From: Siphonodentalium dalli
Taxonomy: Eukaryota > Mollusca > Scaphopoda > Gadilida > Siphonodentaliidae
Assembly (NCBI GenBank): GCA_032622095.1
Contig: CP136065.1
Span: forward strand, 26,981,141-27,045,140
Length of the DNA stretch: 64,000 nt
Direction of reading: 5' to 3'
The notes beneath the pieces are model-generated. The model saw nothing but the letters and a program-made list of their open reading frames with translations. It was not told the origin of the DNA and did no database searches. Positions 12,044 to 23,100 of this stretch are shown in pieces; position 1 is the stretch's first letter, and each line of letters opens with the position of its first letter. A program made the translations under genes and the position numbers.

Positions 12044-13029
12044 CACTGTGGGGGATCTGTTCCTCGAAAACTAATTTTGCCGACCAAAATTCCCATTCCG
12101 AGCAGTAGAAGATCCGATTCCATGAAAGATTTGCTTGATTTTCCATGAACAGGTTTACCAATTGGTGTATTTCGAGGGAGCAACATCTGTGATGGAATAT
12201 TGAAAAGATAGGACTTCTTTCCAAGGTATTTTACTCTTCGCATACTTATTCTTTAGTCCCATATATAGCATGATGAACCAAATGTGAAAGAGATGTTTTG
12301 GAGAACAAATTGCTTATGTTTGTCCCCAATCATCCCATCATTACTTTTGATCAAAATACGCGATTTTAGCCTGACATAATGCCTTCAAAGTAACATTACC
12401 ATACATTCTGATTCTGTTTTCGGAGTGTTCCGATTCACGTCACGCACATTTTCAGTGTTCCGATTCCTGACATGGATAAATGTTTACCGTAATCCACATA
12501 ATTGGCTCCGTAATTACACTGACGTAGGAAAGTTTTCAATGATGAATACTGTTTATATCAGGAAAATGAGGACATCGATAACATTTGATAACATTATCCG
12601 AAAATGTACTGCATAAAGAGTGATTGCATGCCCCTTTAATACTTATATCATTATTTTGAAGACAAAAACTTAGGGCTCACCCATGGAGACATTTATCACT
12701 AGAAACTGGATGCTTCTAGTCGAAATCTAAAGTGCATCTCTTGGGCAACAACCGAACATACAGGGCAGGAATCTGAGCGAAAGCATAAATCACTGTTTCA
12801 ACATTTTGCTGGCTTATTTTTGGCAACAAAATTATCGGAGAACATGTGCCAGTTGACGCTAGAGCTAAACACTAACATATGTTATTAAACTTGCCTTATA
12901 TCTGGTTTTTGTTAAAGTTTTTCTGTCGATAAATTTGAAAATTTCTCGGTCAAGAAGCGGAATAACTCACAATAGAATCGGCATTTGCTTGGACGGAATA
13001 ACTTTTTGAGGAACAGATCCACCAAAGTG
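12044..13029. mobile_element. Candidate hAT-like element, ~1 kb
   Basis: Ends cactgtgggggatctgttcc and ggaacagatccaccaaagtg are inverted repeats. Flanks atggaatt and attcaatt match at 6 of 8 positions, as an aged 8-bp duplication would. No ORF of note. Confidence 0.6.
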
Positions 13030-13590
13030 ATTCAATTAAAACAATAAAAACATGCAAAGTTAGCTTGGGAGCCCAGGGTAATAGGGCATTAGAATGGGGG
13101 GGGGGGGGGTGAACAGTATTGAAAGGGTTAAGAGAAAAATTTAATTTGGCCTCCCAAAGTTGACCTGGTTCAAATCCTCTCTGGCTGTCTCACCATTTAT
13201 GGCACATAAGACAGAACAAATATTCTGGAATTTTGTTTATTAGATTATGTTTTATATTCATAAATAAATTATCATGGGTATGTATAGATGAATTTTCAAA
13301 AACTCTTCACAAACATGTCAAAACCAAAAGCGAAGTCATTTGATACGAATACATAACATATGAAAGTATAAAAATATGAACACACAACGAAAAATTGAAA
13401 ACTTGAGATTCATGGAATATTAATATTAAATTTCAGAGAATGAAAGTAGAGGAAAAGATTGATATGGTAACACCATATGGAAGAGGTATCTAAATTTAAA
13501 GATAGATGTATCATCAAAATACGATGTATCATCAAAATACGAAGTACACAGAGTGTTGAACTAGTTTTCTGGATAAAATCTCATTCCATT

Positions 13591-13986
13591 CAAGTCTGAG
13601 TTTAGTTTGCCTGTCATTTGCAGAATGAGGTCCCCAGAGGGTGAATTTAGTGATAATGGGCTAGCATCATTAAATTCACTCTCTGGGGACCTCATTCTGC
13701 TTAGGCCTAATTTTCTCTGGAAAGTTTCTTTATTATAAAATTTCTATAGAAACTTCTTAATATAGATTCTATTTCTTTTTTAGTTTAATTTCTCTATATC
13801 CACAATTTGGGAGACGAAGCATTGCATAATCGAGGTTCCCCATGGGTGTACATCGCAATATTCACCATTTGGGAACTTCAATCAGAGTCTGTCTCTCATA
13901 GCAGAATGATGTCCCAAGAGGGTGAATTTGGTGATGCTAGCCCACTGCATTCTGCAAATGACAGGCACACTAAACTCAGACTTGCT
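13591..13986. mobile_element. Family A double-hairpin MITE, ends intact, TSD lost
   Basis: caagtctgagtttag to ctaaactcagacttg. Both foldbacks are present and shortened; the flanks do not match. Confidence 0.7.
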
Positions 13987-14218
13987 CTCGTACCTGTAGG
14001 TACTCGCAAAAATTTCATTCATGTGTGTTAAAGTTCACACTCGTCCCTCTTATCAAAATGTTTATGGTCACTGTGATCATTATTCATATTGAACTATTTG
14101 AAGGTATATTTAGCACCTTATCCATCTCAGTTAAATTATGGGCATGTGAAAGTGTAACTGGACATAGTTCTATCACACAATGACATTTTATTTTGAGAAA
14201 AATCCAACTAACAATCAT

Positions 14219-14678
14219 GTGACCCGCCATATCAAATCCAGTCGTAAGTTGGGATTTTTTTACCATGTGCCAATGCATTCTCTTATATATGCGAGTCGAC
14301 CATAGGTCGCCTCGCATATATAAGAGAATGCATTGGCCTAACAATTTTTTATCATTTTTTTTAAATTTTAAATAAATGTTTCTTACAATTTTTAGGACAT
14401 AAAATAAAAAACATCCATTACCCTGCAGGGAGCCCCACACATATATAGAAGAGTGTCGTCTGCTCATGTTTGTCTGGGACTCTGTATGGGTGAAATTATA
14501 AAATTGATAAAGAATACAAGAAAAAATTATTAAAATTGTAAAAAATTGTTTGGTCAATGCATTCTCTTATATACATGTATGCGAGGTGACCTATGGTCGA
14601 CTCGCATATATAAGAGAATGCATTGGCACAGGGAAAAAAAATCCCGACTTACGACTGGATTTGATATGGCGGGTCACA
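14219..14678. mobile_element. MITE, family H (TGTGACCCGCCATATCA ends)
   Basis: ~30-bp inverted ends (tgtgacccgccatatcaaat). Inside are two hairpins identical in type to those of families B and C (ctcttatatatgcgag). The same element is part of each unit of the 56-60 kb tandem array. Confidence 0.8.
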
Positions 14679-15523
14679 TATTATAAGTGCAATTACACCC
14701 GTTTTCAGAATTGTGAGAGCAAATACGTGCTCTCGCTGTATTTTCTTTGTGGGAAGGACTGATTAGCTAATATGTGAATACTGTTAAAGAATAGCTAACT
14801 TGTGTGTAAGGATTCATTTTCAGTGTGGCCGAGGGGTTAAAGTTACTACAAATAGGGGGCAGCTGGCAAACTCCATGCAGGGTTTACCTCCCTTGATGAT
14901 TCGGTAAGACCGCTGCTACTGGCGACATATTACCCACATTTGGTGGACTTCCGCGATATTAATATATTTACTAAGAAAGCAGAGCAACATGCTGCCCTTG
15001 TTAAGCACACAAAATATGGAACACAATTTGTGTATTTTCGTACCTTAAGTTTGGAAAGTCCCACTAGAACCAAAGAACTATATTGCGAAAAGGTGTGATT
15101 TGGATCTCCGATTATTTTATCAACACAAAAGTAAAAACGCACATGGACGACAATGTCACAACAACACACATGGCAAGTCAAACACAAGGGTTCTAATTTG
15201 CTGCAATTTTGAAGAGTAGCTTGTGAAAATCGTCAACAAAACTACTGCTCCGATTCTCCATTCTGTCATTAAGTTTTTAGTGCAGGAATTGTTCTCAAAG
15301 CACATAGGAAAATTTGACTTTCGGGCGATTGGTTTTCGCCATTTTGGCTGGAAAACCATGCGCTAAATTTAGAAACTAGACTATTACCCAGCCAGTGGCA
15401 GAGTCAGAAAGGAAGTATGACTGGTGCACTCTAGTAGAGATTGGGCGGCTGGTTCAAGTGGGGTAAGGTACAGTCTATTGTATGAATTCGGCATTGACTG
15501 TCTAAGGTTGTTTATTCAATCAA

Positions 15524-15816
15524 GCCTTGAATAGTGTGTCTGACATTTGCAGGATGAGGTCACCAGAGGGTGAATTTATTGACTCTGTCCCACATGGCAG
15601 GCTAGCATCACCAAATGCACCCTCTGGGAACCTCATTCTGCTTAGGCCTCAACTGCCTCAAATGGGAGACCTACATGTAGGATCAGATTGAAGCCTAAGC
15701 AGAATGAGGTCCCCCAGAGGGTGAATTTGGTGATGCTAGCCTGCTGTGAGAGATAGCGTCACTAAATTCATCTGGGGACTCATTCTGCAAATTTCAGACA
15801 AACTATATCCTGACTA
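15524..15816. mobile_element. Family A double-hairpin MITE
   Basis: Starts caagccttgaatagtgtgtc and ends at the tatatcctgact tip. Both foldbacks can be recognised; no target duplication is visible. Confidence 0.65.
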
Positions 15817-15856
15817 GATGATATCCTGCCGCCAATATCGAGCAAATTATAATGTA

Positions 15857-16067
15857 CAGTAATGCTCTAAGTAATCGACTTCTTAACCACAGCAGAATTA
15901 TGGGTAACTTTTCAGGATTTAGTCGGAAATATGGCTTGTTGCCATTCATCGGAAAGCTCTCTGAGAGCTTTCCGATGAATGGCAACAAGCCATATTTCCG
16001 ACTAAATCCTGAAAAGTTACCCATAATTATGCTGTGGTTAAGAAGTCGATTAATTAGAGCATTACTG
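15857..16067. mobile_element. Family E foldback, complete
   Basis: TA-flanked, cagtaatgctc to gcattactg. Arms of ~103 bp are nearly perfect complements meeting at ctctgagag. Confidence 0.85.
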
Positions 16068-16775
16068 TAGGTCCGGCCCTGTATTTGCTTCAGTGTGGAT
16101 ACACTTACACCAGTTAAGAATAGCCATTTATTATATGCTTGCCCATAAAATATCGTGAAATTACCGAAACCTAGATGGTTGTATTCATTTCTTAGAAGCC
16201 ACAGTGAAATACGATGTCGTTATTTCACTCTAGATAGCGTTATTTCCCTGTAGGTTATCGGCAGTTTATGCAAGTGAAAAATTTTAAGATAAATTCTATA
16301 ACCGTGCATTATAGTAAATTATCTGCAAATTTATCAGTTATAACCCATAACCTTATTTGAAACAAGAGTTTTTTTCTTATAATTCATTTCACAGGAGAAC
16401 CAAGTAGAGGGCAGAAGTAAAACAAGCAAAAAACTTTACGAAGAAAATCACACATGCGTAAAGTTGAAACAGACAATTTCGTCGTTTTTGATTGGCTAGC
16501 CGCAACTTATCATGCACCATTGCAGTTGTGACCTGTGCACATGGGATTTATATATTTTGACTGTGGTGACACAGAGACTTGTTAGTTTCGATTCCGGGTT
16601 TCATTTCTTTGTGCGAGTCTTGTTGCTTTATCTAGGTAAATGTGCACTTATGATTAGTAGGGAGTATTCTTCCCGACTATTGTTCAAATTGCTGTACTAT
16701 TAAAAGTAAAAGTGCTGCATAACTTAGCAACTTTGAGATTTAATAAGGTGCATATAATATAAAGAAAACTACAGT

Positions 16776-16914
16776 TTTTTGTTTGAATACCTGAAACATC
16801 TCAATTCATGTCTGGAAAGAAATGTAAAATTTTCACTCGCGGCTTGCAGCTGCTTGTGAAAATTCGATATTTCTTTCCAGACACTCATGAGAAATTTCGG
16901 TATTCAAACAAAAG
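16776..16914. repeat. Palindromic element
   Basis: Arms ttttgtttgaatacc and ggtattcaaacaaaa, with complementary inner blocks tctggaaagaaat / atttctttccaga. Confidence 0.65.
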
Positions 16915-17014
16915 ATGTAGGTATTCTCTATGGATCTGCTTCTAGTGTGAACACTGGTTAAGAATAGCTATCACAGATAGATCTTTAATAACCAGGATGA
17001 GGATATTCTCAATA

Positions 17015-17192
17015 TTAACTTTGTGCAACAACTTTATGATTTTCTGAAATCCATTGGGCAACCTTTTCAAGTCCATTGCCATTCTTGGCACTGATTTTCA
17101 CAATTGTTAGTTTAACTTTTGCATTTTTAATGAGATCTTCTGTCCGGAATATGGATTCGATTTCACTGTTGCTCAATAGATCCAGCATATCC
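17015..17192 (-). CDS. ARL16: ARL16 exon 5 (G5 SAK, stop)
   Basis: 178 nt after acceptor ttttcag. Encodes residues 117-174 and the TAA stop (complement of 17015-17017). Contains the G5 loop KISAKNGNGL and the C-terminal helix VAQWISENHK, matching human EISAREGTGLAGVLAWLQ. An ATTAAA on the minus strand at 16989-16984, only ~26 nt past the stop, and an AATAAA at 16132-16127 are the nearest possible poly(A) signals; neither is convincing. Confidence 0.92.
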
Positions 17193-20100
17193 CTGAAAAG
17201 AACAGAGTCTAGGAATAATTAATAAAATCAATAAAATCCTGACAAAAGGAGGGTTATAAATTAAATGCACATATTAGATTAACCCTTTCTATGCTAAATG
17301 GACTCTTACACTCAGTTAAAACAGTGTAAATCGGAATGGTCTATTATTCATCTGGAGGGGTTTTCAGGAAAAAAAGCAGACTTCTACCTAATAACCAAAT
17401 AGGGAGAAAGTCATTTCTCCTAATTTAAAACCTCTAGGCTGGTCCCTGCTCCATTGTACATGTAACAAAAAATTGAAAGAAACTGTACGAAATGGGCTTT
17501 TTATCACCATTACATGCCATGAAGTGAGATTTCCTTTTTCTGTGATCTAATCTCTGGTACGTTCCATGGGTTTACTCAGAACAGTGCTCAAATAACTTCC
17601 TGTCAACAGTATCTATATTAAACATTTGTGTGCAGTTGACTCGATTACGCAACTCCTGGCTGCACAGTGACATATTGCAAACTTGTTGTCATGACGAGGT
17701 TGTACATTCAAAATTTGTTGACTGATCGGCAGCCGATGCTGGTGAATCGAAAACTGAAGTTAGCCACCCTCGACCAATAATCAGAATGCGTGTTTCAACT
17801 TGAATTACAATGAGTGATAGTGTGGTGTTGGGCCCATTGTGTGAACTGTGATGTGGTTTACAATAAATGTGCTCTCGAACGATAGCAGCAAATTATCATT
17901 CAATAAAACACATCTAAACAACATTCATTTCTTATATTTATATAGCTTTTCCTTATTTAATTCCACAAAAATCAGCTTAAATTATTCAAAATTATGGTTT
18001 GCCTACAGTATGGAGATTACATGATGCTGCACAGTAAAGTAGCCCAATAATCAACATGTGATTTATCAACTCGATTAGTCTGTGGACACACCTTTAACCC
18101 TTTCAGTGCCAGGGGCCGATTTCATCGGCCCTAATTTACGGTCTGTAAAATCGGCCTTAAAAAAAATATAAAAACAAATTTGTTTTAGATTGTTTTGGGT
18201 TGAATTTTTTTTGGGTATGCTTAAGCATGCTATAGCAAATTTTAAAACAAACTGGATAAAACCTTAGGGGCATGATATAACTCAAAACTATCACCAAGTA
18301 TTCATAGTAATAATTTTGATGCCCATGAAAAACGTAAGATTCCCTGGCACTAAACCTACAAAATAAGTCTGTTAAAGAATATAAGAAAAAATTATTAAAA
18401 TTGTAAAAAATTGTAAAAAAATAATAACAAATGATGAAAAATTGTTAGGCCAATGCATTCTCTTATATTTGCGAGGCGACCTATGGTCGACTCGCATATA
18501 TAAGAGAATGCATTGGCACAGGGTATATGGGTTGATACAAAAATCGGACCTGGCACTGAAAGGGTTAATAAACACACCCACTTATTCTACCAACCACTTT
18601 CATCATTTAGGTCAACAAGATGTGACGTTGGTTCATGTTACGCAGTTATGGTGTATATTATATACAGTAATGCCCTAATTAATCGACTCCCTAACCACAG
18701 CAGAATTATGGGTAACTTTTCATGATTTAGTCGGAAATATGGCTTGTTGCCATTCATCGGAAAGCTCTCAGTGAGCAAGCCATATTTCCGACTAAATCAG
18801 CTGACTAAATCCTGAAAAGTTACCCATAATTCTGCTGTGGTTAGGGAGTCGATTAATTAGGGCATTACTGTATATCTGAAATGCATGACCCAACTGGCAG
18901 TTGACAGATGTGAAAATGTGATAAAAAATAAAGAGTTAATTTACTTACACTTTATTTAAAATGAGAAGAATATTTTTGTTTTTGTTTTCTTTTAGCACCA
19001 TGAGTAGTTGTATACATGAGCTGGATACCTGAAGCCTGTTGGATACATCAATCATGAACTGGAATATAATATAAATATTACTTCATTTCTCTAAATGGAA
19101 GTATAATGGAATCAATATAATATGATAATAATATGCTATGTATTGGAGAAAACAAAAATGGTTTCAGATGCCAATTCAGGGTTATTGATTTTTTGGATTT
19201 TGTTAATTTAATTAAATTTTATGATTGTATACCAACCAAACACACAAATATCATAGCAGTACATATATAGTGACGGATGGTCTTCGTGGTGATTATTGCT
19301 GTTAAAATAGTCACATATGTTAAAACTGTCATAAAAAGAAAGAATATTAAAATTTACTTTGTTCTTTAATAATTTAATTTAAAAATTTCAGAAAAAAATT
19401 TATGACTCCCATCTGAAGGTCACCCCAAGATCCATATGCAGTTTGGTGAAGATCAGACAAGAGATGTGACCTGTAGGGTATGCTGAAGGAAATTTTTGAT
19501 GGATGCACGGATGCCTACCCATGGCAAAACCTGAAACATGACTAAAAAGCGTGCACTTCAGTCTTGCTATAGTTAATTTGAGGCCAATAGAATGATTTTA
19601 TGACCTAAAACCCTTTTATGACAGGAGCTGCGCTGGTGCAGCATTAAAGCTCATGTTCCAGTGCATTCTCTTATATATGCGAGTCAAGGTAAAAATTGTT
19701 AGGCCAATGTATTCTCTTATATATGCGAAGCTCTCTATGGGAGACTCGAATATATAAGAGAATGCATTGTAAAATTTCATGAAGCTCCAGTTATTAAAGG
19801 ATTAAATGACATTATACAGTTGTCGCCCGTTGTCGAGGGAGACATTAAGATTTGTCACCCGCTCGAGAACGGAATGTCTCCCGAGGAGCGAAGCTCCGAG
19901 GGAGACATTCCGTTCTCGAGCGGGTGACAAATCTCAATGTCTCCCGAGAAGAAGGGCAACAACTGTTTTGTTATCCGATTATACCACAGAAAATATCCTT
20001 GCTATCCACACGTACGATGTTGCACTGAGTCATGAGTGCTTTCTTTCCCGATTATGTATATTTTCAGTAACTACTTATCGTCCCATAGGATTTCTGTTCC

Positions 20101-23100
20101 ATAAACGATAGTCAAGCTTTTAAGCGTTTGATAATCCGCGTTTATTTACGATCATTTTGGTGGTCAAATCGTCAATATCGGTCCATGCAATGTAAACCAA
20201 TAAGCCATATAGGTATGTTCTCGTCTTCTGCAAGGCATATTCAATGTCGTCTTGTGTGCGCAATGTTCATTTCATAACGGTCTTTCCCGAAAGCTATTGG
20301 GAAGTTGTCAATTTTATTAATGTACATTCATATGTGTCAGTGCTCATGGCGATCCTCACATAAAATACTTCTATGATCACATTGCAGACATCGCGGAAGA
20401 TAAGCGTACAGTACCATTCATTCGCGACAAACGTATGCATTACGTTGTCTACCAGCGAACATTTATAACCAACAACCTAAAGGGATCCTCTCTTTCAATC
20501 TTGCATCATAATGTCGACAAGAACAGATTGAATCACCGAGATGTTGCGATGTAAAAAGTAAATAATAACGCTTGTCCGATAAAAGTATCAACTTAAAACT
20601 TAATAATATTAGTGTTCACTAAATATATGCAAATTAGCAAACACCACAACTGGTGTGTTTTGCGAATCCGTGGGGTATATATAAGATCTATGATTTTTTA
20701 GTACGTTGTAGTGATGCGAAGTAGATGAGTTACTGAAGTGTGTGTTTGGAGATATTCTTGCAATATAACATCAGGCGGGCGACAAAAACAATGTCTCCCG
20801 GGTCAGCGGGCGACAGTGTGATTTGTCGCCCGGCACGTGACAGCACATGGGCCAATCAGAAGAGTGGAAAATAGGGAGGAGGATAACAAGAATTATTGAC
20901 GCCACCCCAGGATCGCCATCACAGCATATGTGTCCTGTAAACAAATAATACATGTAAACTAATACAATTCACATGGTATTTGCTTGATATTCCTCACCAT
21001 AATTGAGTTTGCTTCACTGTAGTAGTTATGCCATATAGGTCCCATAGAGCCTCCCAGTTCCCGCACCATGACTTCTTGTTTTCTTATAAAGCCAATATTG
21101 ACCAGATTCGTTCCAACCTAAAATGACAATACAATTCAAGTAATGATCAAGCCTGGAAATAACGTGTCTGACATTAGCAGGATGAGGTCCCCAGAGGGTG
21201 AATTTAGTGATGCTACCTTGCACAGCGGGTTAGCATCACCAAATTCACCCTCTGGGGACCTCATTCCACTTAGGCCTTATCTTCTGGTAAGTATCTATAG
21301 TCTCAAATTGACATTGTTTTTAGTTACTTTTTCCCTTCTGTTCAGTTTCTATATCCACTAATTTCCAGAAGATAAAATTGAGGTGACTAATGGGTGAACA
21401 TCACCAACTTCAACTAGGGAACTCCAATCTGATCTTAGCTCTCCCATAGAAGTTGAGGCCTGAGCAGAATGAGGTTCCAAGAGGGTGAATTTGGTAGCAC
21501 TACCACCGTGCGGGGTAGCATCACTTAATTCACCCTCTGGGGACCTCATTCAGCAAATGTCAGAATCACTAATTCCAGGTTTTGTTCCCACCAGCCAGAG
21601 ACATTGTATATGTTGGTAAAATGAAGTCCCATCCCTTTCTTCTCCTTTACTGCAATAGATGCGCTAATTTTCTAAGTGTAACACATGAATTTCTGTAGAT
21701 AAAATAATCAGCTTTAATCATGCTAATTCATTGTCTCCATGGTATAAAGTAAAATAGTCATGCCACGAGTGTCCCAACACATTAGTTACAAACAAAATGT
21801 TGATAGCAACATAACCAGAAAACTAGTCTTTATTTCGTAATACAGTATACATGTATTTACATTCTTAGCATGAATGTGATGCATTGGACATCAGAGATTA
21901 ATCGTTGCTCCTCTATTGAAGATGCCTTTTTCTGGCAACCAGTCTGGATATAAATGCCCCTTGGCAGTTTTACACCATATTGTTTCATCATTCTATTATA
22001 CCTGAAGCTGAATTGGACTGGTTGAGCTCTACATGTTACCAAATATAATATCTCCATCACACCTAAAACTGAATGCCCAAATATCAATTTGGCAAACCTG
22101 GATACCGGTACCTTAGAACACAAAATCTGGTGATATTGACCAATTCAGTCACACATTATTCTAGTGAGATTGGCTGTCAGCTAGAAATACTTACAGTAGG
22201 AATGGTAGCTGGAGCTTCACCAACATTATCAAAAGTGTGCTTTCCTGAGAATATATCTCATGTGTTAAGGATCGTACAATATAATGCAAGTGTTTGTATT
22301 CAATTGTAGCTAGTAGTACTATCGATCTATCTGCTGGTTCTGGAGACCTCTTTTCGGAGATTATGTCCAGTGCGAGTCAGTGCAAGTTGGTTAGCATGTG
22401 AAACAGAAAGGAGAGTATAGAGAGATAGAATAGTTGAGGTTTAGGAATAAGGAATAAATGTTCAAACAGTGGCCGCTTATGTTTAATCCACTCCCTATAT
22501 TTAAAAATCCTAGAGTATGTGAGTTCATTGTCATTGAAGATTTGATTTGTAGTGCATTCAAATCCGCATTCTTGTGCATACATGTACATTAATGGTGGAC
22601 TATAACCAAGTTATGATGTGTACAAAAGCTGAGATCATAGACAAGCTACATGTAGCACATATCAGGAACACTATGAAATCATGTTCACAGGTCATGCATT
22701 ATTTTCACTTTTCGGTTTTATTTGGTAATGAACAATTTCAACCTGTGAACATGACATCATACTGTACCGTATATGTTTTGAGTAATTTTTCAAATGTTCT
22801 GGATATCATCCCCCCCCCTCCCCCCTCCCCCCCCCCAGTTCCTACGCCCCTGTTCCTAATGCAGATTGGTCTTGGTGTAATGTAATGAGAGAGAAGCTAG
22901 TGGGGGTGTTGCATCAAAAGATAGCAGCGCCCGGAACAGGGGCGTAGGAACTGGGGGGAGGGGGGGTAATTTTCCAGAAAATGGTCAACACTTAAACTGG
23001 ATTTCTTATGTATTCAACCTAACCAATCACATTGTCCGCCCGCACAGTTTGCCATAAAATATATAGTATACTCTATAGGAAATAGTGTCATATATAGTAT

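Larger units (their letters stand above)
1..17014. other. Repeat-rich flank beyond the ARL16 3' end; no gene recognised
   Basis: No stretch with codon-like conservation, recognised domain or splice-consistent exon set was found on either strand. Listed separately are the MITEs, hAT-like elements and simple repeats. Stretches with nothing I can name include 1-523, 1820-2288, 3200-3720, 8210-8737, 8860-9700, 11215-12040, 13040-13590 and 14690-15520. Confidence 0.6.
17193..18948. other. ARL16 intron 4
   Basis: Holds a partial family D MITE (17280-17400), a TTAA element (18094-18568) and a family E foldback (18665-18870). No further exon is seen. Confidence 0.7.

Noticed and set aside
16984-16989. 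ATTAAA as the ARL16 poly(A) signal
   Set aside because: Only ~26 nt past the stop codon and inside AT-rich sequence; too weak to annotate as a terminator.
22574-22885. 103-codon ORF with a proline-rich end
   Set aside because: The proline run is the poly-C end of a transposon fragment at 22810-22851.
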